Shown piece by piece: positions 26,609 through 34,850 of a stretch of DNA of 64,000 nucleotides (within the stretch, counting starts at the first letter, position 1; each line of letters opens with the position of its first letter). The notes under the pieces are model-generated. The model saw nothing but the letters and a program-made list of their open reading frames with translations. It made no database searches and was not told where the DNA came from. This stretch comes from Verrucosispora sp. NA02020 (GTDB taxonomy: Bacteria > Actinomycetota > Actinomycetes > Mycobacteriales > Micromonosporaceae). Both the position numbers and the translations under genes were made by a program. The stretch spans positions 4,402,001-4,466,000 of the forward strand of contig NZ_CP054923.1 of NCBI RefSeq assembly GCF_013364215.1, in the 5' to 3' direction.

Positions 26609-27276
26609 CCGACCTGCGGCAACACGCGCCCGAGCGGATGATCCCTCCGACGGATCCCCTCTCCGTTCCGGCCACCGTCCTGATCGGCAACCCGCGCCGG
26701 GGCTCGCGGACCCTCACCGTGGCCCGGCACGTGACCGGCGCGCTGCGGACCGGTCTGGCCGACCTCGGCGTACACCTCGGCGAGCCGCACCTGGTCGACC
26801 TGGCCGAACTCGGCGCGGACCTGCCGTCCCGGCTGATCGCCGGCACCGCCGCCCACGCGCCCCTGGAGCGGGTGGTCGCCCGGGTCCGCGGACCCGGCCT
26901 GCTGGTGGTGGTGAGCCCGACCTTCAAGGGTTCCTACACCGGCCTGCTGAAGCTCTTCCTCGACATGCTCCCCCGCGAGGGACTGCGTCCGGGCACGGTC
27001 GCGGTGCCGGTGATGACCGCCGGCTGGGCGCAGCACCGCTTCGTCTGCGACGCACAGCTACGCCCGTTGCTGGTGGAGCTGGGTGCCGTGGTGCCGGTCC
27101 GCGGCCTGGCGGTGCTCGAGGAGGAGTTCGGCGACCTCGACGCGGCGGTCGCCGGATGGACCACGGCCGCGGTGCCGGTGCTCGCCGCCGTACTGCGCAG
27201 TTGCCAGCCCCCGTCTGTGGGACCGCACCGACCCGCGGAACCCGTTCCCGTCCATCAACCCGCACAGCTCCGGTGA
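26605..27276 (+). CDS. NADPH-dependent FMN reductase (SsuE/MsuE-like)
   Basis: 223 aa. The flavodoxin-like fold starts after about 20 extra residues, with VLIGNPRRGSRTLTVARHV binding FMN phosphate, SPTFKGSYTGLLKLFLD as the isoalloxazine loop, and ending in a Pro/His-rich tail. It supplies reduced FMN to the luciferase-like monooxygenase encoded just before it; the GTG start overlaps that gene's stop. The same arrangement is known from ssu and msu operons. The ACP gene follows 29 bases later and is probably co-transcribed. Confidence 0.87.
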   Translation: MTDLRQHAPERMIPPTDPLSVPATVLIGNPRRGSRTLTVARHVTGALRTGLADLGVHLGEPHLVDLAELGADLPSRLIAGTAAHAPLERVVARVRGPGLLVVVSPTFKGSYTGLLKLFLDMLPREGLRPGTVAVPVMTAGWAQHRFVCDAQLRPLLVELGAVVPVRGLAVLEEEFGDLDAAVAGWTTAAVPVLAAVLRSCQPPSVGPHRPAEPVPVHQPAQLR

Positions 27277-27305
27277 GCCGGGCGATCCGGAAGGAAGTAG
27301 CGACC

Positions 27306-27605
27306 ATGAGTGAGCAGACCCCGACGGTCGTGGGACCGAAGCAGTCCGACGAGCAGATCCGCGCTCAGGTCCAGGCCATCGTGCTCGACCTGGCGCCCAA
27401 CCCCGACGGCCTGCGTGGGGAGGAGACGGCCCTGGTCCAGGACCTCGGCTTCCACTCGCTGGCCCTGATGGAACTCGCCTTCGCCCTGGAGGACGAGTTC
27501 GACCTCGAACCGATCGACGAGAAGACGGCCCGGTCGATCACCTCGCTCGGTGCGGTGCAGGAGCACGTGCTGCGCCGGATCGCCGAGCGTGACGCCGGGG
27601 CCTGA
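27306..27605 (+). CDS. Discrete acyl/peptidyl carrier protein
   Basis: 99 aa. The phosphopantetheine site is LGFHSLALMELAF with the modified Ser after His; most carriers have Asp there, though HS also occurs. The protein is acidic and has the four-helix spacing of an ACP (second helix ALEDEFDLEPIDEK). A ribosome site GGAAGG precedes the ATG. It ends an operon with the monooxygenase and FMN reductase, so the substrate oxidised by these enzymes may be tethered to it. It is the only free carrier in the window and the natural partner of the two free condensation domains. The Sfp-type transferase at 13 kb could activate it. Confidence 0.9.
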   Translation: MSEQTPTVVGPKQSDEQIRAQVQAIVLDLAPNPDGLRGEETALVQDLGFHSLALMELAFALEDEFDLEPIDEKTARSITSLGAVQEHVLRRIAERDAGA

Positions 27606-27609
27606 CCCT

Positions 27610-27665
27610 CGGACGACGAGAACGGCCGGCCACCCCGATGGGTGGCCGGCCGTTCTCGTCGTCCG
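27610..27665. terminator. Very long bidirectional terminator
   Basis: A perfect 26-bp stem (27610-27635 with 27640-27665) with a 4-base loop, between the convergent ACP and methyltransferase genes. It is the longest perfect hairpin found in the window. Confidence 0.9.
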
Positions 27666-27691
27666 ACCCGCCGCACACGACGCCGGCGGGC

Positions 27692-28780
27692 TCAGCCGAT
27701 CAGCCGGTACAGCCGGTGGAAGCGGTCGTCGATGGGCAACTGGGTGACCGCCACGAAGCCGGCCTCGGCCGCGAGGTCCCGGACCGCGTCCGGGCGCAGT
27801 ACCGTGCCGGTGCCGGCGGAGGGCTGCTGACTGCGGCTCGCCGGCAGGCAGTGCAGCACGCTGGTGGCGTACTGGAAGCGTTCGATCTCGTCGGCCGGTG
27901 CGGCGAACCGCTCCGCCACCCGGGCGTCGAGCACCAGCACGCTGCCGCCGTCGGCACACAGCCGCCGGCAGGCCCGCAGCACCTCCACCGGGCGCGCGAT
28001 CTCGTGCAGCGCGTCGAAGAGGCAGACCAGGTCGTACGTGCCGGCCAGGTCGGGGTCGGCGGCGTCCCGGGCGGCGAAGGAGACCCGGTCGCTCAACCCG
28101 GCGTCCGCCGCGTGCCCGGTGGCGTCCGCGATCACCTCGGGGTCGATGTCGTACCCGTCCACGGTGATCCCGGGGAAGGACCGGGCCAACCCGATGCCCG
28201 CCCAGCCCGCACCGCAGGCCACGTCCGCGACCCGGGCCGGCGTGCCGACCAGTCGGGTGTGGATGTCCGGAGCGTGCCGGCGCAGCCAGCCGGCCATCTG
28301 GTGGGTGAACATCGCGCGGTTCGCCCCGGCGTGGCCCTCCCGCCAGTCGACGCCGTAGACCGCGTCGGCCACACCGGCACCGCTGCGGTACGCGTCGAGC
28401 AGCGCCGGCAGCGCCGCCGCCACGCCGCCCAGCGGCAGCACGGCAAGCGCCGACATGGACAGCGGGCTGTCCGAGACGGTCAGCACCTCGGCGTGCGCGG
28501 CGGGCAGCGTGAACACCCGCTCGTCGGCCGGGACCGACGCGTCGTCGACGGTCAGCACCCCGGCGACCGCCTGCTGTTCCAGCCACTCGCGGGCGTACCT
28601 CGGGTCGACCCCGACGCGCGCGGCGATCTCCCCCACCGTGCCGGGGCCCTTGGCCGCGAGGTCGTCGTAGAGCCCGAGTCGGACACCGAGGTACGTGGCG
28701 AGCAGTTCCTGGGTGGCCAGCAGCGAGGTCCACATCCGGACCGCGAAGACCCGGGCCTGCGGGTCGATGGGAGTCGTCAT
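27692..28780 (-). CDS. Class I SAM-dependent methyltransferase with winged-helix N-terminus
   Basis: 362 aa from ATG 28780, which has GGAGGGG six bases upstream. Residues 1-160 form the helical/winged-helix part seen in Rv2258c-like and ubiquinone-type methyltransferases. The SAM motif VADVACGAGWAGIGLAR is near residue 190, followed by VCLFDALHEIARP and VLVLDARVAERF. It is unlike the O-methyltransferase at 22 kb, so two methylations or a regulatory variant are possible. The transcript starts from a good promoter (TGTCCA, 17 bases, TAGAGT) and carries the palindrome ACACACGTGTGT in its leader. The substrate is unknown. Confidence 0.82.
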   Translation of the reverse strand: MTTPIDPQARVFAVRMWTSLLATQELLATYLGVRLGLYDDLAAKGPGTVGEIAARVGVDPRYAREWLEQQAVAGVLTVDDASVPADERVFTLPAAHAEVLTVSDSPLSMSALAVLPLGGVAAALPALLDAYRSGAGVADAVYGVDWREGHAGANRAMFTHQMAGWLRRHAPDIHTRLVGTPARVADVACGAGWAGIGLARSFPGITVDGYDIDPEVIADATGHAADAGLSDRVSFAARDAADPDLAGTYDLVCLFDALHEIARPVEVLRACRRLCADGGSVLVLDARVAERFAAPADEIERFQYATSVLHCLPASRSQQPSAGTGTVLRPDAVRDLAAEAGFVAVTQLPIDDRFHRLYRLIG

Positions 28781-28797
28781 CGGTATCCCCTCCGGCG

Positions 28798-28809
28798 ACA
28801 CACGTGTGT
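28798..28809. promoter_or_regulatory. 12-bp perfect palindrome ACACACGTGTGT in a divergent promoter region
   Basis: It lies between the methyltransferase -10 (TAGAGT on the minus strand, 28831-28826) and its ribosome site, about ten bases after the expected start of transcription. This is a position where a repressor would block transcription. No regulator gene is nearby to pair with it. Confidence 0.4.
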
Positions 28810-28914
28810 GTTGTTTTCTCGGCACACTCTATCCACGAGGGCGCGCCATGGACAGCACCCGGCGACGAGAGATAGCGTCCGAACACGACACACCGAACAC
28901 AGGAGGGGGCCGAC

Positions 28915-30039
28915 GTGAACCCAACGCTGTCCCGGGTACGCGAGCTGGCGTCCCGCGTGGCGAAGCACGCCGAGGAGATCGAGCAGCGACGCGGCCTCCC
29001 CGACGACCTCGTGGACGACCTCCGCGCGGCCGGCTGCTTCCGGATGTTCGCCCCCGCCAGTCACGGCGGCGACCAGCTCGACCTGTCCGACGTGCTCGCC
29101 GTGCTGGAGGAACTCGCCCGCGCCGACGCGGCCACCTCGTGGACGGTGGGCCAGGTGGCCCTGTCGCACCTGATCGTGCGGTGCGGTCCGGCCGCCGCGC
29201 TCGACGAGGTCTTCGCCGACGGCGCGGACACCCTGGTCGCGGGGGCCGTGGCGCCCAAGGGCCGGGCCCGCACCGGCGACGACGGGTGGCGGGTGACCGG
29301 CCGTTGGCCCTTCGTCACCGGGTGCCCCCGGGCCGCCTGGTTCTATCTGAACTGCGTGCTGGTCTCCGGCCGCAGTGTGCCGGTCGGCCCGGACGGCGCA
29401 CCGGCCACCCGCATCCTGTTCGTGCCGGCCCGGGACGTCCGGGTCCTCGACACCTGGCAGGTGCTGGGGCTGCGCGGCACCGCCAGCCACGACGTGACGG
29501 TCGACGACGCGCGGGTGCCGGAGCATCTCGCGGTCTCCCCGCAGGACGGTGACGCCGCACACCGCATCGCGCAGTCCAGCCTGATCATCGGCGCGGTGGC
29601 GGTCGGTCTGGCCGACGGCGCGCTGACCGACCTGGTGCGTCTGGCCGCCGACGGCAAACGTCCGGCGTTGAGCGCGCGGCGGCTCGCCGACTCCCCGGTC
29701 TTCCTCGACCGGCTGGGCGAGGCGCAGACCATGCACCGGGCGGCCCGGGCGCTGCTGTACGCGGAGGCGGCCGAGGCGACGGCGGCACCCGAGGGCGGGT
29801 CACCCGGTGGCCGGGCCCGGCTGCGCGCGGCGGCGGCGCAGGTGACCAGCCTCTGCGCGCAGGTCGTCGACGCCGCGTACACGCTGGCCGGTGGTACGGC
29901 GGTGTACGACACCTCGCCCCTGCAACGGCGGATGCGGGACATGCGTACCGCCACCCAGCACTTCGTGGCGGGCCGCGACTCGTACGCCACGGTGGGCGCG
30001 CTCGTGGTGGACGAGGAGACGTCCACCGGGCCGCTCTGA
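28915..30039 (+). CDS. Acyl-CoA-dehydrogenase-fold flavoprotein (group D monooxygenase-like)
   Basis: 374 aa, GTG start with AGGAGGGGG upstream. N-terminal helical domain, a middle beta domain (GRWPFVTGCPRAAWFYLN) and a C-terminal helical bundle with TLAGGTAVYDTSPLQRRMRD. This is the layout of acyl-CoA dehydrogenase relatives such as DszC, HpaB and other FMNH2/FAD-dependent hydroxylases found in natural-product clusters, which act as monooxygenases rather than dehydrogenases. The FMN reductase at 26.6 kb could also serve it. It is followed by an SDR 66 bases on, and the two are probably an operon. Dehydrogenation of a carrier-bound acyl chain is the alternative. Confidence 0.8.
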   Translation: MNPTLSRVRELASRVAKHAEEIEQRRGLPDDLVDDLRAAGCFRMFAPASHGGDQLDLSDVLAVLEELARADAATSWTVGQVALSHLIVRCGPAAALDEVFADGADTLVAGAVAPKGRARTGDDGWRVTGRWPFVTGCPRAAWFYLNCVLVSGRSVPVGPDGAPATRILFVPARDVRVLDTWQVLGLRGTASHDVTVDDARVPEHLAVSPQDGDAAHRIAQSSLIIGAVAVGLADGALTDLVRLAADGKRPALSARRLADSPVFLDRLGEAQTMHRAARALLYAEAAEATAAPEGGSPGGRARLRAAAAQVTSLCAQVVDAAYTLAGGTAVYDTSPLQRRMRDMRTATQHFVAGRDSYATVGALVVDEETSTGPL

Positions 30040-30105
30040 CCCGAGTCGTCACGGGGCCGGCCGTGGACCGGCGCCGTGGAGAGCACATCGTCTGTGGAGG
30101 TTCCA

Positions 30106-30915
30106 ATGAGTGAGTTGTTCTCGGTCGCCGGCAAGACGGCACTGGTCACGGGCGGCACGCAGGGCATCGGCCGGATGATCGCGGAGGGCTTCGTCGCCGC
30201 CGGTGCGCGCGTCTACCTGACCGCCCGGACGAAGTCCGACTGCGAGGACGTAGCCCAGGAACTCTCGGCCGGTGGCGGGACGTGCGTGGCGATCCCCGCC
30301 GACCTCTCCGAGGAGTCCGAGTGCGTCCGGCTGGCGCGGGAGATCGGCGAGCGGGAGTCCGGGCTGCACATCCTGGTGAACAACGCCGGCACCGCCTGGA
30401 CCGCGCCGGTGGAGCAGTTCCCCGCCAACGCCTGGGACAGCGTGCTCGACCTGGGTCTGAAGGCGCCGCTGTTCCTGGTGCGGGAACTGGCCGGACTGCT
30501 GCGGGCGGCCGGCACCGCCGAGGACCCGGCGCGCATCGTCAACATCGGCAGCGCCGACGCACAGCGGGTGCCGGAGATGCCGACCTATTCGGCCGCCGCC
30601 GCCAAGGCGGCGATCCACCACATCACCCGGATGCTGGCCCACGACTTCGCGCCGACGGTGACCGCGAACGTGATCGCACCGGGCAGCTTCCCGTCCCGGA
30701 TGATGGCCGGTGTGCTGGAGGCGATGGGCGAGGAGATCGCCGCGGTGACGCCGTTGCAGCGCATCGGGCGGCCGGACGACATCGTCGGCACCGCCATCTA
30801 CCTGTGCAGCCGCGCCGGATCGTACGTGACCGGTGCGGTGGTCACGGTCGACGGCGGGCTCTCCACGGCCCGGACCGGCTTCGTGCCGGGCCGGTTCCTC
30901 ACCGACGAGGGGTGA
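30106..30915 (+). CDS. Short-chain dehydrogenase/reductase with a displaced catalytic Lys
   Basis: 269 aa from ATG 30106 (GGAGG five bases upstream). Rossmann motif TGGTQGIG, NNAG in strand 4 and a catalytic Ser in NIGSAD are normal for 3-oxoacyl-ACP-reductase-like SDRs, as is IAPGSFPSRM. The active-site segment, however, reads Y-S-A-A-A-A-K (Tyr161 to Lys167) where the family has YxxxK. Two extra Ala within a (GCC)4 run look like a slippage insertion. The enzyme may have adapted, be slow or be dead. It lies downstream of the flavoprotein and ends at a strong hairpin. It would reduce a keto group or oxidise an alcohol in the pathway. Confidence 0.87.
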   Translation: MSELFSVAGKTALVTGGTQGIGRMIAEGFVAAGARVYLTARTKSDCEDVAQELSAGGGTCVAIPADLSEESECVRLAREIGERESGLHILVNNAGTAWTAPVEQFPANAWDSVLDLGLKAPLFLVRELAGLLRAAGTAEDPARIVNIGSADAQRVPEMPTYSAAAAKAAIHHITRMLAHDFAPTVTANVIAPGSFPSRMMAGVLEAMGEEIAAVTPLQRIGRPDDIVGTAIYLCSRAGSYVTGAVVTVDGGLSTARTGFVPGRFLTDEG

Positions 30916-30932
30916 CCCGCCCCCGACCCGCG

Positions 30933-30968
30933 CGAGGGCCGGGCACCCGATCGGGTACCCGGCCCTCG
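30933..30968. terminator. Bidirectional hairpin terminator
   Basis: An 11-bp perfect outer stem (30933-30943 with 30958-30968) and a further 6-bp inner stem after one mismatch, between the convergent SDR and VOC genes. Confidence 0.8.
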
Positions 30969-30978
30969 TGCCGTGCGG

Positions 30979-31329
30979 TCAGTCCTTCGGCGCGGGCGGT
31001 ACGTGCAGGCCGAAGGCGAGTCCCTGGTTGTCCCGGCACTCGGCGAACGCACCCCACTCCTCGGTGGCCGGACGCATCGGCTCCACCTCGCCACCGAGTT
31101 CCTGCACCCGCTTGATGGCGGCGTCGATGTCGTCCACCCGGAAGTAGAGGTAGTGCTGCGGCGGCCCGGGATCGCGGTGGAAGCCGCCCGGCACCGCCCC
31201 TTCCCCGGTGTCGATCGACCCACCGTGTTCCTGCGCCTGCACCTTCCAGCCGAACAACTCGGCGTAGAAGCTGCTGGCCACCGCGACGTCCGGCACCCCG
31301 AACTCGAAGTACGACAGCTGTCCTGACAC
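30979..31329 (-). CDS. VOC-family protein, copy 3
   Basis: 116 aa from GTG 31329, which has GAGGAGG six bases upstream; the longer open frame has no such site. SYFEFGVPDVAVASSFYAEL and the closing CRDNQGLAFGLHVPP are typical of the CFP32/glyoxalase-like branch of the vicinal oxygen chelate fold. It is more distant from the pair at 16 kb than they are from each other. Divergent from the aldehyde dehydrogenase gene, with a possible -10 TAGGAT at 31409 on the plus strand. A protective or isomerase role is possible; nothing specific can be said. Confidence 0.83.
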   Translation of the reverse strand: MSGQLSYFEFGVPDVAVASSFYAELFGWKVQAQEHGGSIDTGEGAVPGGFHRDPGPPQHYLYFRVDDIDAAIKRVQELGGEVEPMRPATEEWGAFAECRDNQGLAFGLHVPPAPKD

Positions 31330-31481
31330 GACCGGCCTCCTCGGTCCAACCATCCGGTACGCCACCCGACCGTCCGGACGGGGGGCTATCTAACGCAACA
31401 AACTACACTAGGATTCGACCCAACATACTCCGCTGACCGTCGCCATCGGATGGCGCGCCGAGCCGGAAGAGGTGTCACCAC

Positions 31482-32948
31482 GTGCCCGTCACCGCCGCTC
31501 CGACCGAACTGATCCCGGACACCGCCGCCCTGATCGGCGCCACCCGCACGGCCACCACCACCGGCGGCGTGCACGAGCACGTCTACGCCGCCGACGGACG
31601 CGTGACCGCAGCCGTGCCGCTGGGCGGCGCCGCCGAGATGGACGCGGCGGTCCGTGCCGCCGGGGAGGCCCTCGACGGCTGGCGGGCCACCCCCGGCAAC
31701 GTACGCCGGGATCTGCTGCTCGCCCTGGCCGACCTGGTCGAGCGGCACGCCACCGAGCTGGGCGGGTTACAGACGCTGGAGAACGGCTGCCCCCGGCAGT
31801 TCGCCTCGGTGATGCCCCGGGTCGCCGTGGACCACCTGCGGTACAACGCCGGATGGGCGGACAAGGTCGGCGGCGAGGTCGTCCCGACGTGGCCGATCCG
31901 GGCCGTCGACTACACGCTGGACGAGCCGTACGGCGTGGTGGCCCTGATCATCCCCTGGAACGGCCCGCTGGTGTCGGTCGCGCAGATGCTCGGCCCGGCG
32001 CTCGCGGCCGGCAACACGATCGTGCTCAAGCCTTCCGAGCTGGCGCCGTTCACCGCGCTGCGCATCGGTGAGCTGGCTCTGGAGGCGGGCTTCCCGCCCG
32101 GCGTGCTCAACGTGGTGCCCGGCGGGGCAGCCGGCGGCGAGGCGCTGGTACGCCACCCGGGCGTGGACAAGGTGCACTTCACCGGCGGCGGCGCCACCGC
32201 CCGGCGGATCCTCGCCACCGCCGCCGAGCGGCTCCTGCCGGTGGGCCTGGAACTGGGCGGCAAGTCGGCCCACGTCATCTTCGCCGACGCCGACGTGCGG
32301 ATGGCGGCCCGGCTGGCGATGAGCGGCGTCGTCGCGCTCAGCGGCCAGGGCTGCGCCAACGGCACCCGGGTGCTGGTGCACTCGTCCGTCTACGACGAGG
32401 TGCTGCGGACCGTCGCCGCCCGGCTGGCCCGGGTGCCGCTCGGCGATCCCGCCGAGGACCGCACGATGATGGGCCCGGTCGTCAGCGAGCAGGCGTGCCA
32501 CCGGATCCTGGGTGTGGTGGAGCGGGCCCGGGACAAGGGCCAGGGGCGGCTGGTGACCGGCGGCGAGCGCCTCGGCGGCGACCTCGGCGACGGGTACTTC
32601 ATCGCGCCGACGGTGTTCGGGGAGGTCGACCCGGACAGCGAACTGGCGCAGGAGGAGATCTTCGGGCCGGTGCTGGCGTTCACCTCCTTCGACACCGAGG
32701 AGGAGGCGATCCGGCTGGCCAACGGCACCCGCTACGGACTCGGGGCGTACCTGCACACCACCGACCTGCGCACGGCGCACCGGGTGAGCCGCGCGGTGGC
32801 GGCGGGCAGTGTCTGGGTCAACGGGGTACCCGGCGTGCTGCCCTCGGCCCCGTTCGGCGGGATGCGGCAGAGCGGCTGGGGTCGCATCGGCGGCGAGGCC
32901 GGCGTCCGGGAGTTCCTGCGGCCGAAGAACGTCTGGATCGCCGCCTGA
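31482..32948 (+). CDS. NAD(P)-dependent aldehyde dehydrogenase
   Basis: 488 aa, the normal family length, GTG start behind an AGAGGTG site. Catalytic residues are in place: Glu in LELGGKSA, the nucleophilic Cys in GQGCANGTR, and IPWNGPL with the Asn that stabilises the oxyanion. The PWN motif and FTGGGATAR cofactor loop are standard. It would oxidise an aldehyde to an acid, either an intermediate of the tailoring pathway or the aldehyde product of the luciferase-like monooxygenase, which in SsuD chemistry does release aldehydes. It is the last gene of region 2 before a strong terminator. Confidence 0.92.
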   Translation: MPVTAAPTELIPDTAALIGATRTATTTGGVHEHVYAADGRVTAAVPLGGAAEMDAAVRAAGEALDGWRATPGNVRRDLLLALADLVERHATELGGLQTLENGCPRQFASVMPRVAVDHLRYNAGWADKVGGEVVPTWPIRAVDYTLDEPYGVVALIIPWNGPLVSVAQMLGPALAAGNTIVLKPSELAPFTALRIGELALEAGFPPGVLNVVPGGAAGGEALVRHPGVDKVHFTGGGATARRILATAAERLLPVGLELGGKSAHVIFADADVRMAARLAMSGVVALSGQGCANGTRVLVHSSVYDEVLRTVAARLARVPLGDPAEDRTMMGPVVSEQACHRILGVVERARDKGQGRLVTGGERLGGDLGDGYFIAPTVFGEVDPDSELAQEEIFGPVLAFTSFDTEEEAIRLANGTRYGLGAYLHTTDLRTAHRVSRAVAAGSVWVNGVPGVLPSAPFGGMRQSGWGRIGGEAGVREFLRPKNVWIAA

Positions 32949-32990
32949 GGCTGCCCCGGCTGCGGCCGGGACCACCCGGAGACCGTCACC

Positions 32991-33025
32991 CGTCTGACGG
33001 GCGGCCGTCGGCCGCCCGTCAGACG
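32991..33025. terminator. Bidirectional hairpin terminator
   Basis: A perfect 16-bp stem (32991-33006 with 33010-33025) with a 3-base loop, between the convergent aldehyde dehydrogenase and ABC transporter genes. Confidence 0.85.
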
Positions 33026-33026
33026 A

Positions 33027-34850
33027 CTACAGCCGCCAGGACCGGGTCGCCTCCTGCTCGGCCCACATCCGCGCGTACCGCCCGTCGCGGGCCAGGAGTT
33101 CGTCGTGCCGTCCCACCTCGACGACCTCGCCGGCGTCGAGGACCACGATCCGGTCGGCGTGCCGCACCGTGCCGAGCCGGTGCGCGACCACCAGCACCGT
33201 CCGGTCCCGGATCAGGCCGGACAGGGCCTGCTGGACGTGGCGCTCGTTGGTGGCGTCCATCGCGGCGGTCGGCTCGTCCAGCAGCACGATGGGCGCGTCC
33301 TTGAGGATGGCGCGGGCCAGCGACAACCGCTGCCGTTCACCACCGGACAGCGTGGCACCGCCCTCACCGACCAGGGTGTCCGCGCCCTGCGGCAGCCGCG
33401 CCACGATCTCGTCCACCCGGGCCTGCGCGGCGGCACGGTCCACCTCGTCGTCGTCGGCCTCCGGTCGGCCGAACCGGATGTTGTCCCGCACCGACTCGCT
33501 GAACAGGTAGCTGTCCTGGAAGACGACGGTCACCGCGTCGAAGAGGGTCCCGCTGTCCAGTTCCCGGATGTCCACCCCGCCGATCCGGATCGCCCCGGAG
33601 TCCGGCGCGAAGAACTGGGCCAGCAGGTGCAGGCAGGTGGTCTTGCCGGCGCCGCTGCTGCCGACCAGCGCGGTCACCGTGCCGGCGGTGGCCTCGAAGC
33701 TGACCGACCGCAGCGCCGGCCGGGCCGCCCCCGGATAGGTGTAGGAGACGCGGTCGAACTCGACGTCGTGGCCCTGCGGCACCGGTCCGGCACGGACCTC
33801 CGCCGGCACCGGCTCGGCCAGCAGCGCGCCGAGCCGGTCCACGGCCGCCTCACCGACCCGTAGGCTCTCGGTCTGCTCACCCATCGCCCGCAACGGCCCG
33901 TGGATGCGCAGCGACAGCACCGCGAACACCAGGAAGGTGGCCGGTGCCAGGTCGCCGCCGATCAGCAGGAAGGCACCGGCCAGCAGGACCACCGGCAGCC
34001 CCAGCTCGATCACCGTCAGGAAGAGCACCAGCGGCACGACCAGCTTGTTGACCAGCCCGATACTCGCCTCCCGGTGCCGCACCAGGGCCTGTGCGAGACG
34101 GCTGGAGCGCTCACCCGTGGCACCGTGCGCGCGGGCCACCGCGATGCCCGAGACGTACTCCTGGAAGCGGGCCGCGGCCTGGCCGCTGGCCTGGGCGCGT
34201 TCGGCCGCGAGCCGGGCGAAGGTCCGCTGCGACCAGGCGTAGACCAGCATCGCCAGCGGAATGGTGGCCAGCGCGGCCAGGCCCATCCGCCAGTCCTCGA
34301 CCAGCAGGCCCACCGCGATCACCAGCGGCAGCAGGGCCGCGCCGATGATGGTGGGTACGGCGCCGAAGACCACCGGCTCCAGTTCGCTGAGATGGTGCGT
34401 GACCAGTGCGGTGAGGTCGCCGGTCTGCCGCTTGGTGTGGTAGCCGAGCGGTAGCCGGCGCAGGTGCTCCAGCGCCCGCAGGCGCAGCTCGCCGAGGAGT
34501 TCGAAGGAGGCCACCCAGCTCTGCCGCTGCGCGAGCAGGTCGAAGCCGAACTGGCCGACGGTCGCCGTCACCACGGCGACGCTCCACCAGAGCACCTCGC
34601 GTTGGCTGATCGGCGGCCCGCCGAGGTTGGCCTCGCGGAGTCGTTGCAGCACCACGACGAGCAGCCAGATCGGCACCGCGATGCAGACCGCCGCCGCCAT
34701 CCGGGCGGCGATCCCCCACAGTTGCTGGCGACGCAGCCGGGGGTCGGACAGCTCCCACAGCCGGCGGATGAGGGCCACGGTGCGTCCGGCCACCGTGCCG
34801 ACGGGCGGTGCGTCCGGTCGGCCGTCGGGAGGTGAGGTCAGGGTGCTCAT
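33027..34850 (-). CDS. ABC transporter half, TMD-NBD fusion (YbtP/IrtA-like)
   Basis: 607 aa from ATG 34850. Six membrane segments in residues about 40-320, then a nucleotide-binding domain: Walker A GSSGAGKT, signature LSGGERQRLSLARAIL, Walker B IVLLDEP. It has the exporter fold, yet in metallophore clusters such pairs (YbtPQ, IrtAB) import the metal-loaded siderophore. Its ATG overlaps the stop of its partner (ATGA), so it is the second half of a heterodimer. The Walker B Glu is present, so this half should hydrolyse ATP. Adjacency to a pyochelin-type NRPS cluster makes uptake of the metal complex the best guess; export is the alternative. Confidence 0.88.
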   Translation of the reverse strand: MSTLTSPPDGRPDAPPVGTVAGRTVALIRRLWELSDPRLRRQQLWGIAARMAAAVCIAVPIWLLVVVLQRLREANLGGPPISQREVLWWSVAVVTATVGQFGFDLLAQRQSWVASFELLGELRLRALEHLRRLPLGYHTKRQTGDLTALVTHHLSELEPVVFGAVPTIIGAALLPLVIAVGLLVEDWRMGLAALATIPLAMLVYAWSQRTFARLAAERAQASGQAAARFQEYVSGIAVARAHGATGERSSRLAQALVRHREASIGLVNKLVVPLVLFLTVIELGLPVVLLAGAFLLIGGDLAPATFLVFAVLSLRIHGPLRAMGEQTESLRVGEAAVDRLGALLAEPVPAEVRAGPVPQGHDVEFDRVSYTYPGAARPALRSVSFEATAGTVTALVGSSGAGKTTCLHLLAQFFAPDSGAIRIGGVDIRELDSGTLFDAVTVVFQDSYLFSESVRDNIRFGRPEADDDEVDRAAAQARVDEIVARLPQGADTLVGEGGATLSGGERQRLSLARAILKDAPIVLLDEPTAAMDATNERHVQQALSGLIRDRTVLVVAHRLGTVRHADRIVVLDAGEVVEVGRHDELLARDGRYARMWAEQEATRSWRL

